A stretch of 64,000 bases of DNA from Phytophthora colocasiae (Eukaryota; Oomycota; Peronosporomycetes; Peronosporales; Peronosporaceae), in the NCBI GenBank assembly GCA_018806915.1, contig JAGKQI010000024.1, positions 248,001 to 312,000 of the forward strand, in the 5' to 3' direction. Each line of letters begins with the position of its first letter. Position 1 is the first letter of the stretch. Below the pieces are notes generated by a model, which was given only the letters and a program-made list of their open reading frames with translations, was not told where the DNA came from and made no database searches. A program made the position numbers and the translations under genes. Positions 20,604 through 32,080 of this stretch are shown in pieces.

Positions 20604-21568
20604 GGATGACTCAGACGCAGAGCGTTACGACGTCTTCGCCTAGCCGAAGAGCGTCTACTCGACGGAGTACGTGCCGTCGCACAAGTTTCGGCCTCTTTCG
20701 GCCCAGTGTCAGAGACACTCAGCGATCCACTCGGTCGATGACCGATGCCGCTCAGCGGAGTACGTGTCGCTGCACAATCAATGACCGTAACAGGTCCAGT
20801 GTCAGAGACACTCAGCGATCGACTTGGTCCACGACCAGTATCACTTGACGGAGTACGTGCCGCCCCACAGGGGTTACGTGAGCTTTGCCCACACGTTGAC
20901 TCACTGTCAACCAGCGCTACGCGCTCAACAGGACTGCGGTCCTCGCTATCGGTGCTGTCCACTAACTCGGACACACCGACTTCCAGCATCATAGCCGACT
21001 CGGCTCGATGCTCGCGCCAATAGCGCTTCTGCTTCCTAGCAGAGGTGGGTTCATGACTCGCCAAAGCTCCACTAGGAGAGAAGTGCGTAGCACCTAAGGT
21101 CTTCGACCTCCAGTCAATCCATGGCTCGTGGCGCTCCAGCCACGCCATACCAAGGATGAGGTCGTACCTCGAATCCAGGTCCAAGACCAAGCAGCGTTCC
21201 ACGCTATCGAAGTCCAAGAACTTCAGCCGCAGGTCCATGGGGACCTTGGCTACCGTGACACGGACGCCCGTCGCTAGACGGACAGTGACGGTGTCACCTC
21301 TTCGCGCTCGAAGCGCCTCAGCATATTGCTGACTACCCTCAACGATGGAGCGTCTGACATAGTTGCCAGACGCCCCCGAATCGATCAACACGATCCATGG
21401 CTTCTCAAAGCCCTTCACGTCCACCTGGACGACCAACAAGCCCTGCTTGCTCACATGTTTCGTGTTCAAGAGCACGGAGCTCTTCGGGGCTGAGCCCCAG
21501 TGCCTCTCACGCACTGCAGAACTCAGTTCTTCCCCAGTAGACCGCCCCGCGTCTACTGGAAGCCGGCG
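20600..21568 (-). pseudogene. A2 protease and protease-RT linker
   Basis: The frame is -1 relative to gag. The aspartic protease has IDSGASGNYV near 21385 and DLILGMAWLERHEPW near 21145. The linker carries three CAARTP units and an Arg-rich block. A 16-bp deletion relative to A1 and A4 (GAGCGTTACGACG in place of the longer sequence, ~20625) shifts the frame and ends it at 20600, so RT is not fused to it. Confidence 0.8.
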
Positions 21569-21574
21569 TTTCCC
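21533..21574 (-). promoter_or_regulatory. A2 gag-pol -1 frameshift signal
   Basis: On the minus strand: GGGAAAC (plus 21568-21574) in the gag frame, a 7-nt spacer, then a 10-bp stem TCCAGTAGAC/GTCTACTGGG with an 8-nt loop (21533-21560), one G-U pair. The gag stop is inside the stem. Same layout in A3 and A4. Confidence 0.75.
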
Positions 21575-22555
21575 TGGGCAGAGCCCAAAGCGGGACCCGC
21601 GGCAGGGTTGCGGCCACTTTGGCCGGCGCGCTCTTTGCGCAGAGGGCAGTTGGGCCTCAGGTGTGTGGGACTACCACACGTGTAGCACCGACGAGTGCTC
21701 ATACGCTGCACCGCAGCTCGTAGCTCGGCTACTTCATCTTCAGCATAGCTGAGGTCCATGGGCTCGGGTCCCCCGGACCCTGTGCTGTTAGCACCGACCC
21801 TCGACAACTTAAAGTTGTGTTCAGCATTCAATGCCACGCTAACAGCGTCCTCGAAGGTGCGAGGATTCTGACGGAATGCCTCCGTCCTGGCCACGCCAGC
21901 TCTCAGACCTTCCATGAAGATAGTCACGGTGACCACCTCAGGTAGAGGATCGGCAGCCATGCCGGCAATGAGCGTGCGCAGCTCTTGGACATAGTCCACC
22001 AGGTCCTTCTTGCCCTGTCGGCAAGCAAGGAAGCGTGACCGCACGCGATACGCCTGGTTAGGTGGAGCAAACACTTGCGTAAGCTTGGCCTTAAGCTCAC
22101 CCCACTTGCGTAAGCTTGGCCTTAAGCTCACCCCAAGTGGCCATTTCTACCGACGTCCCAGACGTCAAGGCCCATTCTCGTGCTCGACCTTCGAGCTTAG
22201 AGATGGCGAACGCCACGCGTTGGCCTTCCAACTGGAGCATAGCGGCCCCCATGGCCATTTCGACCTCTCGGGTCCACAATAGGAGGTTCTCTCCTTCGTG
22301 CCCGTGAAAGGTCTTCACGCTGAGCGTGACGGGCTTAGCTCTCGGAGCGGGATTAACTCCTTTTACATTCCGCTGAATGTGCTCAACGAGAGCGTTCTCG
22401 TACGAGGCAAATGCCTCGAGGCGCGCGTTGACGGCCTCCGGCCCTTGAGACGCAAGGTGCGCCATACCTTCAGGGCCCAGCAAGGACGTAAGTTTGTTAA
22501 GCGTGTCCCGCTGACTCGGAGTCAAGTGAGCGTATGCTTCTGGCTCCATTCTCAC
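21553..22555 (-). pseudogene. A2 gag, frameshifted
   Basis: Gag from ATG 22555 ([15 protein letters not shown]). It breaks at a 31-bp tandem duplication (22073-22134) with loss of a few bases after it, then resumes at 22131 through the capsid end and the zinc knuckle [15 protein letters not shown]4 carries the undamaged 325-codon version. Confidence 0.85.
22073..22134. repeat. 31-bp perfect tandem duplication in A2 gag
   Basis: Units 22073-22103 and 22104-22134, each starting ACTTGCGTAAGC. A3 and A4 have one copy. Confidence 0.9.
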
Positions 22556-22587
22556 AGAGAAACAGTCTTCAACTCAGGAGTTGGATT

Positions 22588-22604
22588 GACTACGAGTGCT
22601 ACCA
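22588..22604 (-). promoter_or_regulatory. Possible A2 primer-binding site
   Basis: Two bases after the 5' LTR end the minus strand reads TGGTAGCACTCGTAGTC. The TGG and position fit a PBS, but the T-stem portion does not look canonical. A3 and A4 read TAATAGCACTTGTAGTC there, without TGG. Confidence 0.35.
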
Positions 22605-22606
22605 GA

Positions 22607-23018
22607 TGCAGCGGGGCTGCGTAGGTGTGCACGGCACAGAGGAAGTTTGGTTGACTCGTAGAGTCCTGCTTGCAAGGCACTAGCCTTCGGTTCTATACAA
22701 GAACCAAGTAGTCCACTAAATACGGGACTCACACAATCAGTGTCCCTATAATAAAGGAACTAACACTAATTATGTAAAATGCAAACTGATTTTTATTTAT
22801 TTTATTGCCCTAATCCTGAATGTAACGGATTTAGTATCTAACATACTAAATCCTAATCAAATGCAATGTGTGGCTCTGAGCTAACAGCCAGCAACTGGCT
22901 ACATATGTGACGTGTGAGAAACACTATGTGTCGTACACGGATCTGTGACTTGTGACCTGGATGGTGTATACCACACCTATTGTAGGCAAGGCGCGCAGCG
23001 CCGTGTAACCTTGTTACA
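22607..23018 (-). repeat. A2 5' LTR (412 bp)
   Basis: Same LTR as 15194-15606, but with the CTAACAT/AAATGC/AACAGCC sequence variants rather than TTAGCAT/AAAATGC/AGCTGCC. Its minus-strand start is TGTAACAAGG. Confidence 0.92.
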
Positions 23019-24413
23019 CACCTAGCGGCTGTGCCGGACACCGTCGATGGCGCTGGTACAGCGACGATCTTCATCGATCGGGTCTTCCGCCAGCATGGGC
23101 TGCCAGAGACCATTGTCTCGGATCGAGACCCCCGTTTTACGGGTCACTTCTGGACGTCCGTCTTCAAGGTGCTGGGCACTCGACTGGACATGTCCACGGC
23201 GGACCATCCGCAGACCGACGGTCAGACCGAACGCGTGAACCGCGTTCTGGAGGACATCCTCCGCAGCGTATGCGCTGAAACGCCGAAGCTTTGGAGCGCT
23301 ATGCTCCCTCTCGTTGAGTTCTCCATGAACAATGCGGTGCATGCCTCGACAGGCTTCACCCCGTTCTACGTGAACGGCCTTGCGCACCCGCGCGTTCCGC
23401 TCACTCCGCCACGCGGTAGCCTTGGGCTTGGTGGGGGAGAGGCTGTGCCGTCGCTCGACTCCGAGCTTGCTGATATCAGCCCTTCTGCTGTGCGTAAACA
23501 AGTCGATGACTTCCTCTCGGTGAGATTGAGCGTATTGCGCCGTGTGCGTGACGCGATGGCTGAAAGCCAAGACGTTCAGAAGGAACAAGCTGATGCAAAA
23601 GGTAGAAGCAATGTATGGGAATTTAAGGTCGGTGACCAGGTTTTATTAAACGCTAAGAACCTACCTACACATGCAGTGTCAAGCGTCTTTAAGACGAAAT
23701 TGCGTCCGCGCTTCATTGGACCGTTCACGGTCGTGGCCAAGAAGGGCCTGGCATACACGCTTGACTTGCCAAAGCGTATGCGAACACATCCTGTGTTCTA
23801 CGTGGGCTTGCTTAAGCCATATCGGGACCCTGCTCTTGTGAGTTCTGAGGCGCTGGTGCCGAGTCGGACGAAGGCTGCACGGCAGCAGGTGGCAAAGCCA
23901 CAGGTGGTTGCATCCGAACCAACAGGTCTTTTTAATCCGGAGCAACATGATGCTCGAGGTCATAGACCCGCTGATGCAGCACCAGAGGCGACTCAGACCG
24001 GTCCCCGCGACTCTAGGTCTCCTCGAGACCAGTCGCTAAGCGATGGGTCGGATAACCGACGTGGTGGTCGTGCTCCTTCACCGAGCCGACGCGGGTCTGC
24101 AAGCAATGCAGCGCGTCTACACTCGCAGCGCGAGAACCCATCGACCACTCGTCCTCCTCCTGCTCTGCTCGATGAGCAAGGTGAGCTTCACTATCACGTG
24201 GATCGCCTGATGGCGCGGCATCGTCGCCAAGGTCACAACCAGTATCTGGTGAAGTGGCGAGGTTACCCTCACTCACAGAACTCGTGGGAGTTTGAGGTGC
24301 CACTACGGCAGGATTGCCCCGACGTCGTTGACGCGTATGATCGGGCACACCTGGTGTCAGACCGCCCGATGGGGGTGCGACGGAGTCGCCGGGTGCCAAG
24401 CACCTCCCACTAA
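23019..24413 (+). pseudogene. A1 pol part 3: integrase core, tail and intact chromodomain
   Basis: It resumes with HLAAVPDTVDGAG after A2. The remaining catalytic residues are SDRDPRF (~23120) and GQTERVN (~23220), followed by the helical region, GPY/F-like RFIGPFTVV (~23710), a Pro/Ser/Arg-rich linker and a chromodomain (HYHVDRLMARHRRQGHNQYL, VKWRGYPHSQNSWEF; ~24190-24300), ending at 24413. No stop or frameshift. In A2-A4 two extra bases at the start of the chromodomain put it out of frame, so A1 shows the intact state. Confidence 0.9.
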
Positions 24414-25312
24414 GGTGGGAGTCCACAGGGTCGTTGCTGAGCTCAGGCTCTGACCCGTAGCTGCAATACTTGCAGCGAGCACGTTGGTGCCGTCGACGTG
24501 GTATCGAATGCTCAAACTGCAAGTGCAGTAGAGCTACATGCGCCTCGAGCGCGTGTTTCAAGGGTCTATGACCCTTTAACAACACTGGCCTATGGCCCGG
24601 AGCTTCGCGATCATGAAGCGAAGATGGTTCGTGATGAACAACCGTCTTAATGACGTTCTGTCTGAGCGACAAGTGGTGATGGAAACGGATTCTATCCGAT
24701 CACCTGACGCTAGAAGCGTTCAATGGGTATGACTATGTCATGAGGCACTGTGGATGCCAGGGATGCCAATGCATTGGACCCCGCATGCTGCATAGCAGTA
24801 GGAGGTAGGTAAGCTCCTCCTGAGCGACAGCTTAGCTGTCTGGTGCTCGTTGTCGTGTCTACGACTGTGCTGAGCACGTGTATTCACATGACACAGTGTC
24901 TGTGACACATAGTGGCGCTTGCGCCTGCTTCAAGGACGGCTTGGGCATCAAGCCCTGCACACAGTGCTCATCCGAGGGTCATATTAACAGTGAAGCGAGT
25001 GGGCCCCACTGCTGTGTGGTTCGTGGAACCGTTGGTAGCCTGGAAGGCTTGCCCTGTGGATCACTGACCCAGTAGTATCAAATATACGCCACCTGTGGCC
25101 TTCTTTCCATGCCCGTAGAGCCCCTTGACTCGAGCGAGTAGGCTCCTATGCTTGGTAAGCATTGGGTCCAAGTGTGTGCCAAGTGGCATCGCGTACGGAG
25201 GCGTGTAACACGCACGAGAGACAGCGCCGTCCGCGCAAGGCAAGGTGCCGTGGCCATCGGCCGATAATCGCGTCGTGTGTTTACACTTTCCGGATACGGT
25301 ATCCGGAATCTT
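24414..25312. other. A1 region between pol and 3' LTR, no aORF domain recognised
   Basis: 900 bp. The minus strand has a 219-codon frame (24672-24013) reaching back over the chromodomain. Only its part antisense to pol resembles the A2-A4 antisense ORF (ATSPDTGCDLGDDAAPSG), which sense conservation alone can explain. The conserved middle domain and coiled coil of the family A aORF are absent. The stretch is rich in short inverted repeats. Confidence 0.55.
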
Positions 25313-25324
25313 GGTGGGGGAGAG
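25313..25324 (+). promoter_or_regulatory. A1 polypurine tract
   Basis: GGTGGGGGAGAG ends directly at the TGTAAC start of the 3' LTR. Confidence 0.8.
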
Positions 25325-25706
25325 TGTAACGGGGATGTTACACGAATGTTTCTCGTTGGTGTGTGACACACGTGGATACATTTATGTGGGTACATAATGG
25401 TGTGGCACACACGAGTAGATACGTGGATGGCCTCAGAGCCTCACGTTGCATTTTGATTAGGATTTAGTATGCTAAATACTAAATCCGTTACATTCAGGAT
25501 TAGGGCAATAAAATAAATAAAAATCAGTTTGCATTTTACATAATTAGTGTTAGTTCCTTTATTATAGGGACACTGATTGTGAGAGTCCCGTATTTAGTGG
25601 ACTACTTGGTTCTTGTATAGAACCGAAGGCTAGTGCCTTGCAAGCAGGACTCTACGAGTCAACTAAACTTCCTCTGTGCCGTGCACACCTACGCAGCCCC
25701 GCTGCA
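25325..25706 (+). repeat. A1 3' LTR (382 bp, diverged U3)
   Basis: It starts TGTAACGGGGATGTTACACG and ends GCTGCA. From about 25440 it matches the other family A LTRs. The first ~115 bp are different sequence with a telltale repeat of CACACGTGGATAC-like motifs. The right flank CCACC is antisense ORF of C1. Confidence 0.9.
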
Positions 25707-27189
25707 CCACCTGCTGCTTCTGCAGCAGGAACAACAACCTCACCAGTGCCCACTAGCACTGCTGCTTCCAGCGGTTCGACAGAGAAGCTCTCTGTCACCG
25801 ACTATCATGCTCTCCACAAGGAGAAGCAAGCGAAGAAGACTTCTTCCTCGTTAGCAGGGATCAAACACCCTGCTGTTCCTCTCAAAGAACTCTTTGGAGA
25901 GGACTACGAAGACATCCTCGACTACGAGGAGGATGTCGAGGAGGGGGAAGTTGATGTCAAGGCTCCCGCTCCCGTGTCTTCGTCCGAAGACACGTCAGAC
26001 CCACCCGTGGGATCTCGACGACCTCGTGATGAGGCCTCGGACGCTTCAAGCTCGGAGCGTCCGCGCAGTGATGACGAAGCGTCCCCCATGTCGAGGGTGC
26101 TCACTGCCCCGCGCACTGATCCGCCAGTGCGCACGCCATGGATGCCTACTGAGACAGAGATCCATGACCGGTTCGGTGCTAGTTCACCACTGAACCCGAT
26201 ACTGTTGTACGCATGCAACAGTATCAACGACGACGACGTCGCCGCTGAGGTTGTCTTTGAGTCCGAGACTCAAAGACGCGACTACTATATCGGGCTCTTC
26301 CATGAGCTCCGATACTATGCAGCGAAGAAGACTTCACGCAAGAGCAAAGTGTCAGAGTGGCAGGCACTTTGTCAGTCGTGGAATGCCTTTGTTGATAACT
26401 TCAACAAAGTATCGCGAGCGCGTTGCTGCGGCTCGCGATCGCTACTACACTTACACTATGCGTGGTAAGTGTGAACGCCTCCATGATCAGTCCATGGAAG
26501 CGGGGATTCCATGTGCCGTTCCCTTTGGCACACCCTGTCCGTGTTGCCAACCCTTGGCAACACGCCTCAGCAAAAGGGATCTCCTGGGGTACACGCTTGT
26601 CCGTGTACCCGATCACATCAAGGAGCTTCGTGGTCGTCTCGAGCCACGCGGAGCTCCGAGTGCTGTGGCTGACCGCAGCACTCCTCGTGCAGGGCTTACC
26701 CCTGCAAGTTATGGTGGGCTTCGTACGCCATCACCATTTCCGGAACGTCCTCCATCAGGTCATTCCGCGGCTCCCACGTATCTCGATGGGGAGGAAATCC
26801 TCTCCAACGAATACGAAAACGAACCCCTTGAGAGTTCGTTCTCTTATGAGCCACGATCCGCTCAACAATCCAGCGGATCGCTCCACGCGCGTCGCGCAAC
26901 GGCGGCGGAGGGGGTGGGAACACTCCCTCCGCGTGGTCAACGCTATGACCATGACGATCGTGCAGGGCACGATCGAGTTGCTGCGCTGGAGCAGACACAG
27001 AGCGCTGAGATAGCGGCTCTGAAGCAGGAGGTTCGTGTCTTCCGTGCTGAGGTCTGCGAGGCAGCTCAGACTGCCTCGAACCTCTCGTCCGATCTTGGGA
27101 CGAGAGTGAACCGGTTGATCGAACGTGTCGACGGTCTCGAAAAGGCCTTCCAGGCCTCTCGCACTACTCAGTCGGACTACCAACCCTAG
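25707..27189 (+). pseudogene. C1 antisense ORF (family C aORF), start removed by A1
   Basis: Nearly identical to C2 40812-42348 but lacks the first ~20 codons. Acidic region DYEEDVEEGEVDVKAP is near 25920-25960. The middle region runs from TPWMPTETEIHDRFG to WNAFVDNFNK. A one-base frame step follows at about 26412 (stop of the first frame at 26468). Then come YRERVAAARDRYYTY, a Cys-rich stretch (FGTPCPCCQPL) and a C-terminal coiled coil (ALEQTQSAEIAALKQEV...). The last ~490 bp are antisense to pol. Function unknown. Confidence 0.7.
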
Positions 27190-28372
27190 GTAGTCCGTGC
27201 TGCACGTACGGCTTCAACCGCCCGACGTAGAAGGTCGGGTGGAGCCTCATGCTGGACGGTATGTCCAGCCGGTACGCGTTGCCGTGCCGTTCAAGTACTT
27301 TGAACGGCCCAATGAATCGTAGAGCAAGCAAGCTTGCTCCAAAGTCAGACACTGCATGTCTAGGTAGGTTTTGTGTAGCTAACAAAATTAATGAACCCTT
27401 TTCGAATTCATTTGTGTTGCCTCTACCAACAGTATCAGCGTTCAGCTTCTGTCGATCGACAGAAGCTGCGATAGCATCCTGGACAAACCGTATGACGGCT
27501 TGTCTTCGCTGGACAAAGTCTAGCGCACTCGAGCTGACTCCTATCAGCTTGTCGCCTTTGTCAGCAGCAGGCCCTGCCTACTCGCTATCATCTCTCATGT
27601 CTGTGCCCGGCACAGACATTGCGCGCTCGTTCCTGCTCGAACGAGACGTCGCACGCGTCACCGCAGCTGATAGTGTGCTGCTATCAGTTGCATTCTGCGG
27701 TTGTTCGGACGCAACCGTAGATCCTCCCCCACTTAAGGAGGAAGCTACCCCGCCGAGCATGCTCGGCAATCGTGGATGCCTCATGGCATTCACGTAGAAC
27801 GGTGTATGCCCTGTCGAGGCATGCACCGAGTTGTTGATGGCAAACTCTGCCATCGGCAAGCACTCGCTCCAATGCGGGAACGAGTGAGCGTAGCTCTTCA
27901 GCGTGTCACCCAGTACGCGGTTGACACGTTCGGTCTGTCCGTCCGTCTGCGGATGATCCGCAGTCGACATTGACAATTGTGAACCAAGAAGTGTAAACAC
28001 TTCTTGCCAGAACCGCGCTGTGAAGCGTGGGTCACGGTCCGACACAATGTCGAGCGGCATGCCATGGTGTTTGAACACCATGTCAACAAACAGTCGCGCA
28101 GTCTGCGCGGCTGTAACAGTAGCCGGGACGGCAGCAAGATGAACCATCTTGCTGAATCGGTCCACAAAGACAACGATGCCCGTCCTCCGCTTGCTGTCAG
28201 GCGGAAGACCGAAGACAAAGTCCATGGACATGGACTGCCAACACTCCGACGGAGTCGGTAGTGATTGAAGAGGAGCCTGCGAGAACTGCGCAGGCTTAAC
28301 GCGTTGACAAACCTCGCAAGCACGTACGTACTTGCGTACCCACTTGTACTGGTGGTGCCAGTAGAAGTCACG
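26696..28372 (-). pseudogene. C1 pol, integrase and chromodomain part
   Basis: From FYWHHQYKWVRKYVRACEVC (zinc domain Cys pair) through SMDFVFGLPPDSKRRTG, SDRDPRF and GQTERVN, GPY/F-like RFIGPFKVLERHG and a chromodomain (RWIVERIVAHKR, FRIRWRGFPPHRDTW), ending at 26696. A CAG-to-TAG change at about 27578 interrupts it. A3 is inserted at its right end, inside the integrase zinc domain. Confidence 0.85.
28368..28372. repeat. Target-site duplication TCACG, left of A3
   Basis: Perfect 5-bp copy at 36144-36148. C2 has one TCACG at the matching place (about 43527). Confidence 0.92.
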
Positions 28373-28784
28373 TGCAGCGGGGCTGCGTAGGTGTGCACGG
28401 CACAGAGGAAGTTTAGTTGACTCGTAGAGTCCTGCTTGCAAGGCACTAGCCTTCGGTTCTATACAAGAACCAAGTAGTCCACTAAATACGGGACTCTCAC
28501 AATCAGTGTCCCTATAATAAAGGAACTAACACTAATTATGTAAAATGCAAACTGATTTTTATTTATTTTATTGCCCTAATCCTGAATGTAACGGATTTAG
28601 TATCTAACATACTAAATCCTAATCAAATGCAATGTGTGGCTCTGAGCTAACAGCCAGCAACTGGCTACATATGTGACGTGTGAGAAACACTATGTGTCGT
28701 ACACGGATCTGTGACTTGTGACCTGGATGGTGTATACCACACCTATTGTAGGCAAGGCGCGCAGCGCCGTGTAACCCCGTTACA
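28373..28784 (-). repeat. A3 3' LTR (412 bp)
   Basis: Carries the CTAACAT/AAATGC/AACAGCC variants, like A2's 5' LTR and unlike its own partner at 35731. Confidence 0.92.
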
Positions 28785-28793
28785 CCCTCCCCC
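28785..28793 (-). promoter_or_regulatory. A3 polypurine tract
   Basis: GGGGGAGGG on the minus strand adjoining the 3' LTR. Confidence 0.8.
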
Positions 28794-29079
28794 ACCAAAC
28801 CGTGGATACGGAGTATCTACAACTGTAGACATAACTGCCTTGTCAAGGCCTGTCACCGGCAACTTTCCGATAAAAGAAATCTCTCAACGAGAATGCGCGG
28901 GCGCACTGGCTCAGCGAGCACATTCTCCAATTCTCCCCAGCGAGCCAACCGCTCCTGAGGTGTCCCGTGACCAGGCGTCTACGCCTCAGCGCCTCAGCGC
29001 TTTCCGGTCTGAGCCCTCGGCTCCTCTCACGCTCTCCGTTTCGGAGTATTTCGCGGCGTCTCGCCTTCGCTACGGAGCG

Positions 29080-30708
29080 ATGTTCAAGGCCAGCCCGACG
29101 TCAAGTGGTAGCGGTGGCTCACCCTTCGAGTACACGACAGCGTCGCCGACGCGCGACCCACGTCGCTCTCCTACGGAGGAAGGCGAGGTCGAAGTGGACT
29201 ACGAGGAGTCCGAACTGGGCGATGCCCCTGCGTCTCCTGCTCCTGCGAGCTCTCGGACGACTCGCTCCACGTGATCCATGTCGGTACTCAATTCCTCGGC
29301 AGCTGCGTCAGCCCAATCCATTCCCAGAGGGACCTTCGAGCCTCGTGCTCAACGCGTTGCGCAACGCACCACCACTTCCTGCTCGCGATGAGCCAGAGTC
29401 GATCAGGGGCGTCGAGGACGCGATCACGAACCCACTGGATGAGGGGCAGGAGGCCTCTATGAGCGGTGCTTCAGAGTCACGTCGACCAGTCCAACGGGAC
29501 ATCGTGGGGACTTCGTCGCGGCGCGACTACGGCTTCGAGCCTCGTGACCCTGCCGAGCAGGTGAAGCAGTTGATGGCGCAGCCAAACCTGCATGGTTACG
29601 CCATAGGCGATCCTCCACGTACGGTGGCTGAGACTCAGCAGCGACAGGGGCTCCATGAGCGTTTCTTGACCCCGCAGGTGTGCACACTCGCCGAGTATCG
29701 GCAACGCTTAGATAAGCAACGACGACGGGAGTCTGTGCCTCAGATGAGGACTTATCCACTCCTGCTCCAAACCGGAGAGACCACCCGGGACTACATGGTC
29801 CATGTGGCCACCTGGGCCGAGGCTTCACGGAAGCTCGCGTCGTTTGACCGGCTCATGGAGAGCTGCGCCGAGGTGGACGTCCGCCTCGCTCGAGGTCTAC
29901 TCTTTCAGTATGCGAAGATACGCGTGCGGCCCGGCCGCTTTCCACGTCACACGACGGCAGTGGCTCCCGCCTCTCAGGCCACTATCCCTGCTTCGCAGGA
30001 TGCTCCTTCAGTCTCCGAGGGAGACTCGCTGGCTGTGCCAGCCACGGACCAGAGCCTGAGCTCGGCTGCTAGTCCGTCAGCTTCTCACACTAGTGGTGAG
30101 AAGCGGGTGTCGACCGAGTGGTCGACCTCGAGCCCTTCGGGCGCCCCCGATCTTCGCGATCAAAAGCGTCCACGACGTCAGGGCAGTCCTGCCTCAGGGG
30201 CCCTTCAAACTCCCACGAGTTTTGGGAATGAGGATATCCACGCCACTTCACCAGATACTGGTTTTGACTACGTGGCGACGCCGCGCCATCAGGCGCTCCA
30301 CGTGGTAGTGGGGAGTCCCCTGCTCATCGAGCAACGGCGGAGGAGGCCGATTCGCTGCGGAACGCAATACTCGACGAGTGTGATGAGCGCTATTTGTCGC
30401 GGCGCGCTTTGTATCAACTCGATCACTCGATCGGTACTCTCCAGAGTCAGACTCAGTCTCTTCAGGGGAACCTGGAGAGCGTTTGGCATTCGCATGCCCG
30501 TCTCGCTCATGACCTGGAGGAGATTGAAAGCCGGATGGCTTGGCTCGAAGGTCCTCAGTCCCTGACTGCTCGCCTGCACCAGCAGGAGCTTCAGCTCGCT
30601 GAGCTGCGGGGTCAGGTGACGTTGCTGCTGCAGATGACGCAGTCTGGGCGCGTGTCGTCGGCGCCAGCGCCTCCGCGCTCACCCCCGCGGGGTCCCGATA
30701 TGGCTTAA
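29080..30708 (+). pseudogene. A3 antisense ORF (family A aORF)
   Basis: Same protein as in A2. First in-frame ATG is at 29080. A 14-bp loss near 29265 shifts the N-terminal part. The middle region and the stretch to GAPDLRDQKRPRRQGSP are in one frame to ~30265. The frame step there is shared with A2 and A4. The coiled-coil end (ALYQLDHSIGTLQ ... LHQQELQLAELRGQVTLLLQ) reads through to TAA at 30706-30708. The damage sites differ between copies, so the common ancestor had an open frame apart from the shared step. Confidence 0.7.
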
Positions 30709-32041
30709 GCAAGCCGACGTAGATCACCGGGTGTGTTCGCATCCGCTTTGGCAAGTCAAGCGTGTATGCCAGGCCCTTCTTGGCCACGGCCGTAAATGGT
30801 CCGATGAAACGCGGACGCAATTTCGTCTTAAAGACGCTTGACACTGCATGTGTAGGTAGGTTCTTAGCGTTTAATAAAACCTGGTCACCGACCTTAAATT
30901 CCCATACATTGCTTCTACCTTTTGCATCAGCTTGTTCCTTCTGAACGTCTTGGCTTTCAGCCATCGCGTCACGCACACGGCGCAATACGCTCAATCTCAC
31001 CGAGAGGAAGTCATCGACTTGTTTACGCACAGCAGAAGGGCTGATATCAGCAAGCTCGGAGTCGAGCGACGGCACAGCCTCTCCCCCACCAAGCCCAAGG
31101 CTACCGCGTGGCGGAGTGAGCGGAACGCGCGGGTGCGCAAGGCCGTTCACGTAGAACGGGGTGAAGCCTGTCGAGGCATGCACCGCATTGTTCATGGAGA
31201 ACTCAACGAGAGGGAGCATAGCGCTCCAAAGCTTCGGCGTTTCAGCGCATACGCTGCGGAGGATGTCCTCCAGAACGCGGTTCACGCGTTCGGTCTGACC
31301 GTCGGTCTGCGGATGGTCCGCCGTGGACATGTCCAGTCGAGTGCCCAGCACCTTGAAGACGGACGTCCAGAAGTGACCCGTAAAACGGGGGTCTCGATCC
31401 GAGACAATGGTCTCTGGCAGCCCATGCTGGCGGAAGACCCGATCAATTAAGATCGTCGCTGTCCCAGCGCCATCGACGGTGTCCGGCACAGCCGCTAGGT
31501 GAGCCATCTTGCTCAGACGGTCAACAAAGACCACAACGCCCGTGTTGCCTGCCGAGTCCTTCGGCAGGCCAAACACAAAGTCCATACTTATGGACTGCCA
31601 ACACCCAGAGGGTACAGGTAAGCTCGCCAAAGGCGCAGCCGCATGCGGCGAGGGTTTAACCCGCTGACACGTCTCGCACGTGCGCACATATGTGCTGACC
31701 CACTTGTACATCTTCGGCCACCAGTACATGGAGCTCACCGAGCCGTAGGTCTTCTCGCGACCGAGGTGGCCGCTTGTGGGCGTGTCGTGGGCCTCATAGA
31801 GGATACGATACTTCAGGTCCTCATCGTGAGGAACCACCACACGTGGTGGGTCATCCTGACCCGTGCTGTAGTACAGCAGACCGCCTTCCAGGCTGTAGCG
31901 TTGGAGTCTCGCCTTTAGGCGTCGTGACAGAGTCACCTTTGAGTCCTTAAACTCATCGCTCCCTAGAGCTTGAAGCAGCGCGACACAAGAGTCGTCCTGA
32001 GCGTACGCTGCTCGAACCATGTCCGTCACGGACGATGTCAC
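30248..32041 (-). pseudogene. A3 pol: integrase and tail, chromodomain out of frame
   Basis: 597 codons after an in-frame TGA at 32081-32083. Zinc domain HDTPTSGHLG...CETCQ, DDE core (SMDFVFG, SDRDPRF, GQTERVN), RFIGPFTAV, then a long Pro/Ser-rich linker. At the start of the chromodomain two extra bases relative to A1 lead to the stop at 30248. The rest of the chromodomain (NQYLVKWRGYPHSQNSW) is still encoded one frame over. The linker end is antisense to the aORF coiled coil. Confidence 0.87.
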
Positions 32042-32080
32042 CGAGGTGACATGAGATAACTCATAGTCCGGGCGACGTGA

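Larger units (their letters stand above)
15194..23018 (-). mobile_element. A2: family A retrotransposon, complete (7825 bp), inside A1 integrase
   Basis: Both LTRs are present, with a 5-bp target duplication (one mismatch). Read on the minus strand: LTR 22607-23018, gag, protease, RT, RNase H, integrase, polypurine tract, LTR 15194-15606. A plus-strand antisense ORF lies between pol and the 3' LTR. Gag and the protease-RT linker are frameshifted. The RT-RNase H-integrase core is one uninterrupted frame. Confidence 0.93.
1..25706 (+). mobile_element. A1: family A Ty3/gypsy retrotransposon, 5' end outside window, split in three
   Basis: Visible pieces are 1-1525, 13951-15193 and 23019-25706, read on the plus strand. 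They join into one pol reading frame once B1 (1526-13950) and A2 (15194-23018) are ignored. The 3' LTR is 25325-25706. To its right the sequence turns into the antisense ORF of C1, so A1 lies inside C1. The 5' LTR, gag and protease are left of the window. Unlike A2-A4, A1 keeps an in-frame chromodomain and has a diverged LTR start, so it is a separate subfamily. Confidence 0.88.

Noticed and set aside
22607..23018. Seven ~412-bp AT-rich repeats as independent MITEs or satellite units
   Set aside because: Each adjoins a polypurine tract or gag leader and pairs with target duplications, so they are LTRs of family A.
24878..25410. Small genes in the A1 3' region
   Set aside because: Short frames on both strands without start context, domain or conservation in A2-A4.
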